This document shows positions 12,301-23,186 of a DNA stretch of 64,000 nucleotides, piece by piece. The position numbers were made by a program, and so were the translations under genes. This DNA comes from Ceratodon purpureus. Taxonomy: Eukaryota > Streptophyta > Bryopsida > Pseudoditrichales > Ditrichaceae. Within the stretch, counting starts at the first letter, position 1. Every line of letters starts with the position of its first letter. Under the pieces are notes generated by a model. That model made no database searches, was not told where the DNA came from, and saw only the letters and a program-made list of their open reading frames with translations. The DNA is taken from positions 6,737,471 to 6,801,470 of the forward strand of contig CM026428.1 in assembly GCA_014871385.1 (NCBI GenBank). The letters are read 5' to 3'.

Positions 12301-14409
12301 ATGGCTAAGGGTGGATCTTTGACGAGGAAGCCACAGAAATGGGCCACAGCCCAGTTTGAGAAACTACGCGGAGCAGGTAGTTCTTGGTTTAATACGACGG
12401 TGGCTATCTTTTGCATATGCACCTCTATCTATGTTTTGCAGTTTTTGATCACAAATGGGCAAGAGCGTACGGAGCTAAAGGAGCTCTCTGGTGTGCTGAA
12501 TGGGCTTCCTTTGGTTCCTGTGCCGCCTTCTCCATATCTTCCCCGAAGTGAAACATTCTTTGACCCGAAATCCTCCCCTCCTGCCAATGGGAATTTCTTT
12601 GACTCAAGAGTCTCCTTTCCTCCCGGTTTGACAAAGCCACTCCCTTTGGAGACCATCACGGAGCCCCCAGCTCTACTCGCGGAGGCTGTTCTCTCGTCGG
12701 GGATAAGAAGGACCACCGACATAACGAGAATTGTGTTTGGAATTGGCGCAGCAGCAAAGAGCTGGGATCACAGGAAACAGTACGTCAAGCTGTGGTGGAG
12801 ATTGAACAAGGGAGGGAGAGGCTTTGTGTGGCTAGATACACCTGCGGACGATCCAGAAGTAGAGACCGGCCTGCCAGCTCTTCGGATTTCTGCTGACACA
12901 TCGAATCTCAAAAGTGAAAGCAGGGCAGGAGTTCGAATGTTCCGGATCATCTCCGAGACGCTCCGACTTGGACTCCCGGATGTTGACTGGCTTGTTATGG
13001 GAGATGATGACACAGTTTTCTTTCCTGAAAACCTTGTGAAAGTGCTCTCTAAGTATGACCATAATCAGATGTTCTATGTGGGCAGCAATTCGGAGAGCAA
13101 TGTTCAAAATCTTATCTACTCCTATAACATGGCATTTGGTGGCGGTGGATTTGCCATCAGTTATCCGCTCGCCAAGGAGCTGTCCAGTATGGAAGACGAC
13201 TGCCTGGCAAGGTTTACACACATTCTACCCTGATTAAGAAATGCGATTGGATTTGTTTGCAGTTAATTTTTGGGGTGGCTGTTGCAATCAATGCTTTGGT
13301 TTTATGTATAACCTGGATAAATTGCCTATAACAGCGAAATCTTTCGATTCCACTGTCAATTTAGTGCTCGTGAGTGTTAAGCCCATGAATATGTTGCCGT
13401 GCATATGTACACAGATACCCACAAGCATATGGAAGTGACGACCGAATTCATGCGTGCATGTCTGAATTGGGTGTGGCTCTCACCAAAGAACCTGGCTTCC
13501 ATCAGGTTAGTTTGATTTTGTTTACATAGCATGTTACTTTTTTGTTCCCTGTTAACATGCATAAAGCGCTTCATTTTGATGCTCGGGAGGTGATCATTCT
13601 TTTCTCATTGCTGTAGATGGACATCCATGGGAATCCGTTCGGCTTACTTGCAGCACATCCTGTAAACCCGCTCGTGAGCCTACATCACATGGATGCTGTA
13701 GATGCCATCTTTCCTGAAAATGGGACTCGTCAAGAAGCCTTGGCCCATTTGGTTGAAGCAGCAAAGGTCGATCAAGCTAGTCTCCTCCAGCAATCCATGT
13801 GCTACTTTCAAAGAAACAAGCAGATTTGGTCGATTTCTGTATCATGGGGTTATGCTGTCCAAATCTACAAGGGGTATCTAGCACCTCGTGAACTGGAAAT
13901 CCCTGTCCGAACCTTCAACTCGGTTCTTCGTAAAACGTACGAGACCGAGTTTTCGTTCAACACTAGGGAGTTTTCCCGAAGATTTTGTGGGAAGCCCACA
14001 ATATACTACATGACCTGGGTCCGCAAGTCGAATCGATTTTTTGAGAGTGAGTACAAGAAAGAGAATGAGAAGTGGACTTGGTGGAGGTCATGTGACAAGG
14101 AAATGGAGCCGCTCAAGCCGGTCCAACTAATTCGAGTTACAAAAGAACCAGTTCCGGATGTATGGTTTCAGGTAATGTTGTTACTTCAATCCATCAGATA
14201 ATAGTTTCAGGCGGCGTCCTGATGGAAGGAATTCTTAATTTCTCACGAATCGTTATATCAGATCTTTTAATTTGATGGTGTTGTACGTGCAGGCACCGAG
14301 AAGATCGTGTTGCCAACTGACAGGTTGGACTGCTGATACGATCGATTTGCACTTGGGAGCTTGCCAACCGGGCCAGTCTATAGCCACACTGTCTCCAGGC
14401 TGGGATTAA
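12301..14409 (+). CDS. DUF604 family glycosyltransferase (Fringe-like)
   Basis: Four exons, 12301-13211, 13415-13505, 13617-14171 and 14293-14409, join in phase to 557 residues. A short cytosolic N-terminus precedes one membrane helix (about residues 31-52), then a proline-rich stem, which is the type II layout of Golgi glycosyltransferases. The catalytic domain contains DWLVMGDDDTVFF with the metal-binding DDD at about residues 235-237, then FYVGSNSES, FGGGGFAISYPLA and AYGSDDRIHACM. The C-terminal half (LLAAHPVNPLVSLHHMD onward) is the DUF604 part. The family resembles Fringe and beta-1,3-galactosyltransferases; donor and acceptor are not known. It lies 275 bases after the thioredoxin-like gene on the same strand, with its own start. 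Confidence 0.9.
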
Positions 14410-15698
14410 TTTGTGTGGGCCCCGTGCTTGTTGAAGTTCTTTTTCGAACTTCGTACTCTAATCAAAGTGTCGATTGTGACATTGAGATTTCAAGAATGAT
14501 CAGGTTTCTCTAGTATCACGTCGAAGACAATTAGATAGAGAGACGCTGTATCATATTCTGTTGCAATTGATGGATACGAGGACGTTAACAAGATTGCGAA
14601 GATGAGTGGTAGCACCAGTGGAAGGTGACAATAGCTCACATTTAAGTCCTCACTCTGAAGAAAGGTAATGTAGAATCAGCTGCGCATTGCAGGGATTATT
14701 CACCTCAGAGAAGTTCTGTATAGTGTCTGTTATTTTATGAAGGGACCTGGATCTTGCTTCACTGAGCTCAAAGAGCTCGGTGTTGTGTTTCTATGACCTG
14801 TGTGTACAAGGTTTGTTGCACTGCTTCTTCCAGTTATTGTGGATGTTGTGTACCGATGCTGGAGTAGGTTTCTTGTTTCTGCTGGCAGGATGTGTAAATG
14901 CACACAATGTGACAGATTCGGGAGGCTTGAGCAAATCAAACCCAAACGTTAGCACTTGGACGTGGTGCCCAGCTTAGATTTGTTTACTCTGAACTGTTTT
15001 TGCGCTTAGCGCTGCTTTGAAACTCGGAGGTTCACCTTCCTACCTTTTCTTTTTTTTCACTCCTCCTTTCTGCCTGTACTCACTTCTCCTTCCTATTTCC
15101 TACCATAGAGCTTGGTGCATTGATACCGTTCATTCCATTCGGCTTGCTGCGCACATCTCATTCAAATCATGCTAAGTTCCCTACCTCTTGCAGCTTCCCA
15201 CTGACGGGAGGCTCTATCAGGCGAAGATGATGAACTCTTGAAAGCTATTTCCAGTGGGAAGTTGCATTATATTTATCCATTCAATCAACTGTTCTTACAG
15301 TGATTCGCAGAGTACACTGAGTACTTCACTATAATGTTTTAATGTAGACGGGAAAAAACATGTAATTATTTGTAACCAGGAGTGTAAAATCAATCTTTTG
15401 CGAACTTTGTAACGACTAATGCTCTCGCTGAATAACTTAAAACCACATGACATGGTCAAGGTATGCCTAGAAAATCGGGATCCCAGAGTAAGCTAACTAT
15501 GACTTTAAGAAGGAATACAAATAAACGGAGCTCAATTTAAGCCCGAGTGGAACTACGAAGCAAATCCACTGTGATCTGAAAACCAATTCTAATGTGGTCA
15601 CAGAATGTTACGAAGCAATGCATTTTTGAGAGAAAACCTAACTACATTGACATTTTAAATTGCGAGCTTGGACGGAATCAAAATCATAATTCGTAAAA
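14410..15698. other. intergenic region between convergent genes
   Basis: The glycosyltransferase gene (plus) and the uL24c gene (minus) converge here, so the stretch holds both 3' UTRs. No coding signal stands out. A pyrimidine-rich block lies near 15045-15090. Confidence 0.5.
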
Positions 15699-17387
15699 CT
15701 ATTCTTTCTTTTCTTCTTTCTTATGCACCTTCTTCCACTCTTCTGCACTATCAATGACCTCACCAGTTTTAAGCAAATATCTAACCCTGCTTCCATCCTC
15801 AAGAGTCTTGTGTCCTACCCTGCTAGCTACCTTCGCGGTTTTAGAGTATAGCATAACATTAGAACTATGAATGGGTGCTTCCACCTGCAACACGAATTGA
15901 ATAAGATATCAAAACTTCAGTGCAGACAAGGCCATCTACTTTCGAATCTCCAGAATTCAAAAGTGACCGTTCAGGATTATACAACGGTCTTGGTGAGATC
16001 TTTGAGAGGCAATCACCGTCAGTAAAGGAAGATGCATATTCCACAAACTGCAATCCTAGAGAGACTTCAGGCAAGTGAGACAACGAACCTGAACAATCTG
16101 GCCAGTTTCTCCCTCAGCCTTTCCTTTCACGTGCTTTGTCTTCAGGTTCACATCCTTGAGCATAATCTTGCTGTTGTGAGTGTAGAGTTGAGTAACGGTG
16201 CTGATTTTCCCCTTATCATGGCCTGCAATCACCTTTACGGTGTCTCCAATCTTCACGTGCAATTTCTTCACTACGGGTAAACTGTTTTCTTTCACTTCCT
16301 TTCTCTCCCATCGCTTAATCTGTTTTCATCATTGGAGACCATGGCTTATGATCAGAAAATAAAAAGATGATCGCTCATTTCCCAGGAAGTAAATTGCTCT
16401 TTCCCTAGTAGACCAAGTCACTTTGCGGCCTCAAGGATAACGTCAAGCAATTAAAAGACCTTGGACGAAGCTTAAATTCCACCTCTCATATACCCCACAA
16501 CCGAGACAATGGTACAAATCCAGCCTTTAGACACAAGTAAAACGCGAAACACTCCAAAAGCTTAAATACGCAGAGAATACATCAAACTCTAAGTCACCGA
16601 GTCAGAAACGAAGTGTTTCAGCGCCAAACCTCACTTGTACTAACATAGTCCAAGCCTACCGAAGTGGAAAATTCCACCGCAATCTATGACGCACAACCAC
16701 AAACTAAACCTTAAAACATGAAAAATTAAAAAAAAATCCTTATCCCAGCGTTAAATTCCTCTCTCACAAACTGTTCCGCATTGCCCTCCACAACCAATTG
16801 CCGCCCCATAACATACCCCTAATGCAGTTACCTCCCAAATAAGTCATCAACCCTGACACAGTTTAAAAGAGAAACTTACAGCCATTCGAATGTTGGTGCC
16901 CAACTTGGGAGCCGCCTGTACCCCAAACCCAAAACCCCGTCAAACGCCTGTAAACCCAAACCTCAAACCAACCTCCCTCAACACAATCTCAAAATCCTGG
17001 AAAATACCAACCCTCCCTCCAAAACACCCCAAAATTCACACATGACCCAAAACCTCAGAAAAATCCTCTCGAGCACAATTCCGCCATATTAATGCACAAC
17101 CCAAATCTACCCTCGTTCAACCTCCACTCTACCTCCTCTCCAAACCATCCAGAGCCTCCCTCACACACTATCAAAGTCCGAGTGGCCTATTCAGTAGCAC
17201 TAGCCAGCATGCTCACGATTCATGTCTTCTCCTTCAAGCTCCACAATGCAAATGTGAGCAGAGAGAGAGAGAGAGAGTGTACCTGAGAGTTGGGGCGTTG
17301 AGGCGCATTGAGGGTGATGCCGAGGAAGCCATTGGAGAGGGAGTCGTGACTGAGGTGCAGAGCCGGCGACTGCAGTGCCATGGCCAT
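15699..17387 (-). CDS. RPL24: plastid 50S ribosomal protein L24 (uL24c), nuclear-encoded
   Basis: Four exons, 17387-17283, 16915-16880 (36 nt), 16319-16089 and 15884-15699, are all phase 0 and give 185 residues. Exon 1 encodes a short serine- and alanine-containing N-terminus (starting [13 protein letters not shown]) that fits a plastid transit peptide. The 12-residue exon 2 ([12 protein letters not shown]) spans the likely cleavage area. Exon 3 begins [16 protein letters not shown] and carries the KOW motif ([15 protein letters not shown]) and the [12 protein letters not shown] block. Exon 4 carries [13 protein letters not shown] and [16 protein letters not shown]. The protein helps start assembly of the large plastid ribosomal subunit. 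An alternative start two codons downstream (17381) is possible. Intron 1 contains a GA microsatellite next to the donor site. Confidence 0.92.
17261..17278. repeat. (GA)n microsatellite in intron 1 of the uL24c gene
   Basis: Nine GA units lie just inside the first intron, four bases from the donor dinucleotide. Together with the longer GA run upstream of the start, they flank exon 1. Confidence 0.85.
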
Positions 17388-17487
17388 CGCCCCTCCCTGC
17401 TGTGCTCAAGCTCTCTTCTCTTCTGGTGATCCTGAGCTAACTTAGTGCAGCTGCACTTGATGATTACTTGGCGATGGCGATGGCGAT

Positions 17488-17490
<3 letters not shown>

Positions 17491-17518
<28 letters not shown>
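17491..17518. repeat. (GA)14 microsatellite upstream of uL24c
   Basis: Fourteen uninterrupted GA units lie about 105 bases upstream of the uL24c start codon. On the gene's strand this reads as a CT run, a common feature of plant 5' UTRs and core promoters. Confidence 0.9.
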
Positions 17519-17523
<5 letters not shown>

Positions 17524-19410
17524 TGTGCCCTCTCCTCGAGAGAGGTGGGTGTTTTGGTTGGGCATGCCCTGAGTGGAGTGGATAGCCTTGTCCCCAATTC
17601 CCTTCCTAATCCACTTCCCCACTTCCCACTGCTTCCTAATTTCCTAAAGGCCAGTTTATACTTGGGGCCGGATTGAGGGCTGGTTCAAACTCTTCAAATT
17701 TCAACCACTAATATCTTGCTCGGTTTTTTTCAAATCGGGTCCAAGGGTTTTATATTAGGGTTGTATTGGAACTTCAATTTATCATGTGTGGCATTTTACG
17801 TAGCACTCTTTTTGCGCAAAATGTTTGGGCTCGTTTGATGTAATTGGGACAAGGCTTTGCTTGGCCTAAACATTGAATTTGGGCTAGAATTGAGGCTTTG
17901 ATTGAAGGCTAAATTAACAAGCAATCCCACTTACTTTCCGACCACTCTAAGACAACATGAAATTTAGCCATTGAATTCTTTGTAGAATCCTATATTAAAA
18001 TATAGAACATTGTTTATGTAGAACTAAAAAAATGTTCAATCCGGCTCATCTTTTGGCCAACACTGGATTGTGAATAAAGTAGATCTAAGTTCCCTTTGGA
18101 TTGTGCTTGCTCTCTAGTCTGAGAGGATGCATTATTGACCAGCTCTATAGAAAGATTGGATGAACATTCACCACTCCTTCCTTTCCGTCCAAGGAAGGGG
18201 CCAACTTATGTTCCAAAAAGGGACTATTATAAGACTATAATTTTTTGTAAAGTCATAAGGAATTTGGCTTATATATCATGGATTTTGATAGAATTTGAAG
18301 TTCTAAATTCTAACGCCACGGAGTATGAAAGGAATACCGTGGACAAGGGAAGTAACTTCATATAGTAGGAAAGAAATTGGCATATAATAAATAAATATAG
18401 TTTGACTTATGGTTTAATAAAAGAAAGAGGTTGAAAGAGGGAATAGATGGAGGCAGTCACTGAATTATGTTATCAAATGAAAATCTCCCTTTACATTATG
18501 TATTTGGACATTATGTTTTAAGCAAAATCTTATTTATTTACTCTAATTTTTTTATAGATGTAGAAGAACTTTGTTGTCTTCTATATTTGGTATGTACAAG
18601 CTTTGCAGTCTCTAAATTCAAGAAAACTAATTTTCATTGATGGAATGATAGCAAAACCAATATTCCTTGATTTTAGAGACAACCAATCTTTTACACATTA
18701 GAAATGGTGAGACCACTAAGCTTTTCTATGTCTCTCAACTATTTGGAATCAAAACAAATAACAAAATAAAGATTTATCATTTTAAACCTCATCCAATTTT
18801 GTTGGATTACTCTAATGTGAAAGTTTAAAGTGTACGTCATCAATACATCACCTCTAAGCACAAACAAAATTAAATTTTCCTCACTTCTCTATTTTAAGAG
18901 TTTGTTCTTCGCATCCCTTATCATTTAGACCATTTGAACTTACAATGTCATGTTCTTTGCCTTGAAGTGTGCAACAAATAAATTTATATTAATATGAATT
19001 CTATGAAATAGAAATTCATAGAATTCATTGCAAGATAACAAGAGAGTCTATACTTATATTCGTCCACTTACATTTACCCTAAGTTCTCATCTGTGTAATA
19101 TCCACTGTTATTGATAAAAATGGGACCTCTATGGCTTGTCAAGTCATGAAGGTAAATGCCCTTAGCAATCAGGTTGCGTGCCTATTGATTAGTTCATTGG
19201 CAGGTGTAAGGGTGAATCAAGCTATGGAAGGCGGCCGCGGCTGATTGATCTATGCACACAAAGAGATAAACATCTCTCATGCTACGATAAATATTCAAAA
19301 TTGTTAAAACAAAAAGCTTCGAGCATACAATTGTCTAGTATCCGTACGTGGCTGAAAACTGAATATTACAACAAACTGCAAATGCACATAAGCTGCATAT
19401 TCGCTACACG
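17519..19410. other. AT-rich intergenic region
   Basis: No gene was recognised. The first 120 bases are pyrimidine-rich and may be uL24c promoter. The rest is AT-rich. The part at 18590-18800 (CACTAAGCTTTTCTATGTCT and neighbours) matches the order of words at 740-870, which marks a dispersed repeat. Confidence 0.5.
18590..18800. repeat. dispersed repeat copy (also near 620-870)
   Basis: Both copies contain GGTTTACAAACCACTAAGCT-like or GTGAGACCACTAAGCTTTT-like text followed by CAACTATTTGGAATCAAAA or CAACTATTTAGAGTAAATA. Similarity is patchy, as expected of old copies of one element. No termini or coding part were identified. Confidence 0.4.
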
Positions 19411-19414
19411 GACG

Positions 19415-19648
19415 TAACCCACGGTTGGTTGACGTGTAAGCTTCCGATTTGCCCAGAGACCGTAGGTTATAACCCGTAACCTGTAAAGTGCTCCGCATAC
19501 TCCCGAAAGTGCAAAAAGTGCAGCGAATCAGTCCACCAACCGTGGGTTACGAACGGTAACCTGGGGGAATCGGATGGTTACGGGGGATTTCGCCTCGTCC
19601 TGGCGGACTCGGCTACATCCCGTAACCATCCTCTTCCCCCAGGTTACC
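19415..19648. repeat. nested GC-rich inverted repeats
   Basis: An inner pair has 30-base arms at 19555-19584 and 19619-19648, nearly perfect complements (arm core GGTAACCTGGGGGAA). An outer 14-base pair, TAACCCACGGTTGG, lies at 19415-19428 and its complement at 19536-19549. The block is much more GC-rich than its surroundings and lies just downstream of the 142-aa minus-strand gene, so it could form a structure in that gene's 3' region. It may also be a small foldback element. Confidence 0.7.
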
Positions 19649-19679
19649 TAGTTCATAACCAGGCTAGAGAGGAGCTGAA

Positions 19680-20108
19680 TTACGATGAAGAGCCTTCATC
19701 GATTGCAGGCTTCCGAGACCAGTACGAGGTTAACCATTTGAATGAACCTTTAGTTCCCTGATCGTCTTGTTTGCTGGATTCTGCTTCTGCTGATTTGTTG
19801 TCCTTAAGTGGTTTTCTGAGAGTTCCTATCCATTTAAACACCCCAGGCTTCCCCGATACCTCAATTATTCTAACTTCCTTGTTCTCCTGAAGATCATCAG
19901 AAGACACAGTGATAGCCCCACCATCTGAAGGTATCTGAAATACATGGTACTCTTTGTATGTAGCATTTGTATCCACCTTCACCTCCTTGGAGCTGTTGGC
20001 CCCATCCTTCTTTCCAAGCGTGAATAAGGGATTTCTTACTCCACTATTAGCTTCCGAAATTCTAACTTCGCTGCTACTGCAATTGATGAACTTCGTCTTC
20101 AATCCCAT
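19680..20108 (-). CDS. small conserved-looking protein of unknown function
   Basis: One exon of 142 residues starts at the ATG in MGLKTKFINCSSSEVR. The first ~100 residues look like a compact beta-rich domain (TYKEYHVFQIPSDGG, ITVSSDDLQENKEVRI, GVFKWIGTLRKPLK). The last 40 residues are polar and serine-rich. I have a weak memory of plant proteins with a similar MGLKTKF start, YKEY motif and GTLRKPLK motif under a DUF name, but cannot name it with certainty. No signal peptide or membrane helix. It lies only 95 bases downstream of the next minus-strand gene, so it could share a transcript or be an alternative 3' part of that gene. Confidence 0.6.
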   Translation of the reverse strand: MGLKTKFINCSSSEVRISEANSGVRNPLFTLGKKDGANSSKEVKVDTNATYKEYHVFQIPSDGGAITVSSDDLQENKEVRIIEVSGKPGVFKWIGTLRKPLKDNKSAEAESSKQDDQGTKGSFKWLTSYWSRKPAIDEGSSS

Positions 20109-20203
20109 TTTGAAACTATCTAACGACAATGAGTCTGATTTGGTTCATCAACCAATGACGATGGGATGATTCTACGCTTTTCCTGCAAGGTTCAGAAAGC
20201 TGT

Positions 20204-21250
20204 TTACTTCGGCCCTGGACGGCACAATATCAACGGATGCGCTATGAGAAACACCACCGAGAACAAAAGTATTGCCACAGGCACGAGGAACGAGCTCCCG
20301 CGGAGCCCACAGAGCGTAGGGTGAAAGCTAGTTTTCTTCTCCTTGTCCTCGAGGAAGTCGTAGAACCTAAATCCCTCGGGACCTCTCTCTTTCAGTGCCA
20401 GCACTCTTGCTTTGACTTCCTGAGTACACAAATCCACACAGTTTCTGAGAATTCTTTAATTCCCTTTAGAAGAGCACAAATAGATGTCTATGAACTACAT
20501 AACCGGTGGACGGCCGGAGGAGTAACGGCCCACTTACAGAATGAGGAGTAGAGTGGGATATGATCGTGACAAGAGTAGTAAAACATCGGACTGTACCTTG
20601 AGGCTTATCCCTTCCAAGTCGATGTTCTTCTGAAGACCCCTTATGACCTGAAACTTCTGGCGTATATGCACAAGGGTAAACACCGAAGCAAACGCAGATA
20701 ACGCAATAGGAATCCCAACGTTTTGGCAATGCAAATAGTTTGACTGAGACGTGGCCGTTAAGAGCACGCCCTGAAAGACGCTGTAGAAGCCAATCACACT
20801 GTAAATCTCCTCCTTCAAACCTTCACTCCGTTTGGTCTTTCGCTCAACCCGAGATTCAAACAAAGCCACTTCTCTCTCCCACTCAGCCAGAGCCTTCTTG
20901 TATATGGGATGCTGGTCAATCTTCACCAAATTCCGAATCAGCGTGTACGAGTGAGCTAGCGTTACCGTTTCGGTTGCCCCAGAGGCGTCGTCGAGGGTAA
21001 TATTTGTCGTTACTGGTTTCACTCGTTCGCCTTTTTCGATTGCGACAATGTCCTCCTCGATGTCTTCCTTTTCCTTCGTGGTCAGCGACCGCCCCTTCTG
21101 GGCATGAGCATGCTCTTCAGCTTGACGCTGCTTTAAGTGGAGTTCATGTCGACGTCCTGCGTATGAATCTAGCTCTAGTCTGTCAACACCATTGATAAGT
21201 GTCTCCACATCAACTGCGCCTAAGTTGGGATTTGGATCTGGTGGATTCAT
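20204..21250 (-). CDS. coiled-coil membrane protein of unknown function
   Basis: Two exons, 21250-20597 and 20419-20204, join in phase 0 to 289 residues. Donor CAAG/GTACAG and acceptor ACTCAG/GAAG fit. The N-terminal ~160 residues are charged and helical, with a long predicted coiled coil (EREVALFESRVERKTKRSEG). Two hydrophobic segments follow (VIGFYSVFQGVLLTATS and IPIALSAFASVFTLVHI). A charged stretch then leads to a C-terminal helix (FLVPVAILLFSVVFLIA). I do not recognise the family. The layout suggests a protein anchored by two or three helices with a large cytosolic head. Confidence 0.7.
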
Positions 21251-22120
21251 GAAGGAACGATCAAGTACTTGTGATTCTGTTGTACACGAAGTTCAGATAT
21301 GGCGCCTTGCACAATTAGCAGATGGCGACCGATCCACTTTGCATGCATCTACAGAAGAGTACGTACGACAATGCAGGCCAACACTGAATTTTCAATCGCA
21401 AAGAGTTACCGTATTGCCAAAGTAATAATATGATAATGGCATAGCCAGAGGAAGACCTAACTCATATCCAACCTTCCGAAACACATCTTAACCTCTGATA
21501 GAACTCGTCCCGATCATCCCGCAACAGCAACACACAACACAACACAACGCACCTGCAAGACACCCCTTCAAATACTAGCCAGTGGCCTAGTCCTCGGCTT
21601 GATCCCAAACATGCAACCCCAAGCACCTCTCAGCATCAACAAGCTCCAGCGCAGAGGATCAATGCAAGAATCGCACTCTCGCTGTGAAAAATGACACAAT
21701 GATATCCACTTGTGCTGGCATATAATAAAGAGCATTTGTACAGACATTTGTACAGACATTCGTACAGACAATGAAATATTCATATTAGACTTAGCCCATA
21801 TGCCAGAGCTGTGGGTTCTTGAAGAAAGAATATAAAATGAAACAGTGGATCCAATCGGTACCACATAACTTGGCCAAAGTCTAAAAGGATTGGAATCTAT
21901 ACTCTTTCGTTTTATCATTCTGGAATCTGGATAAATATTTTACTCATGTTTCCATCCTGCTAAGAGGATCCAGGCTGTAATTATAATGTATTGGTTCTGA
22001 ACCGTAAGGTCGATGGGGCCCATATATTGGCGACGGGACGCTGAGACAAGTTGTAATTGCTCCCCCAGATTGGCACCGTTTGACCAAGCAGCAATTCTAG
22101 TTTGAACTAACCATGAAACC
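21251..22120. other. intergenic region with short tandem repeat
   Basis: This is upstream of the 289-aa minus-strand gene. It contains a 12-bp repeat in three copies at 21733-21768 (CATTTGTACAGA type). No gene was supported; the minus-strand open frame across the repeat looks like chance. Confidence 0.45.
21733..21768. repeat. 12-bp direct repeat, three copies
   Basis: Three adjacent units of CATTTGTACAGA, the last with one base changed (CATTCGTACAGA). Confidence 0.9.
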
Positions 22121-23110
22121 ATGATAAGGAACGCAAAAAAATTGCTGGAGCTTCCCCTTGATGTTAACCAGATCACTAAGCTCTGCCAGCGTCTCGGGTG
22201 TCGCGCCCTTCTCATGAATAAATTTTCAATGTATATGAAGCTCGTGAACACAGCTGTTATAACAACCGCCGGGCTCCTGCGAGGACGAACGCACCTTCTC
22301 CACATTGAACTTGAAGATCTCTGTCGCGAGTTTGCTGTTGTTGAAATTAAGGCCCAAGATAATAGGGATCAGTTACGGTGTGGTTATCAGGTTGAGGAAA
22401 TGAATGCATTGGGAGAGCCGGTCGGGATCGGGAAAATGTGGATCAGAGGATGTGCACTTCTTAAATCGGAGTTGGAAGGGTTCTGATGGCCTACACTTTT
22501 TGAACGTTACAGCGTTCGAGTTGGCAATTAGAACCTGTATGAAGGATCAGATGTTGGACTTGGATTTGAGCGGGTCGAAACACAACAAGAGCCTGGATGT
22601 GTGGATCCCTGGGTTGTACAAGCTCATGGATTGAGCTCTCGCATAGACTTGGATTTCTAAACTGGATTTTCACCATGTTTGACTCTCCACAGTCTGAAAA
22701 TCGAGAAATGCTAGGATGTCTAGCTGTTGGATATCACTGAATTGAATCATTGGCACTTGCTTCATTTACAAAGTTTCCAGACTTTATCACAGTAAGAGGC
22801 TTTAGTTCAGGGTTGGCCGATTTAAGATTTCTGGTCATAGCAAAGTGCAAGTGCTTGCAGGCCCTCCTGATTTTGGAGATGGACCAATATGGGCAAGCAC
22901 AAGTGACGTGCTGATGTTGGAGGAGCTTGAACTATTTGACTGCAACAGTGAAGATATGCATGGTGCCCAATCTCCAGAATTTGAAGAGATTCAAGTCGGT
23001 GAACTTTTTTTCCTGTGAGTTTAAGGACTTGTCAGGTTTGAGCAATTTGACGGCTTTAGAGGATCTTAAACTGTGGCAAGTTGAAGAGGTTGCCTAAACT
23101 CGAGAGGCTT
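22121..23110 (+). pseudogene. leucine-rich-repeat gene relic
   Basis: The plus strand holds broken protein-like text. An open frame at 22121-22486 (for example ELEDLCREFAVVEIKAQDN) resembles no family I can name. Near 22500-22634 a frame reads LDLSGSKHNKSLDVWIPGLY. Near 23020-23110 the frame DLSGLSNLTALEDLKLW is followed, after a shift of frame, by KLKRLPKLERL. The spacing of leucines fits plant leucine-rich repeats, as in NB-LRR or receptor genes. Several stops lie between the pieces, so the gene is not functional as read. The first part could be unrelated. Confidence 0.35.
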
Positions 23111-23186
23111 ACAAAAATATCAATCACTGAACATCTGCTACATTTTTCCTTGGAAAATAAGACACCAGGAGTGGCAATGAACATCA

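Noticed and set aside
13241-13438. 65-codon frame inside the glycosyltransferase gene
   Set aside because: It covers intron 1; only 13415-13505 in the correct phase fits the protein.
22121-22486. 121-codon frame as a stand-alone gene
   Set aside because: No family recognised, no clear neighbours to splice to, and broken leucine-rich text follows; placed in the pseudogene entry.
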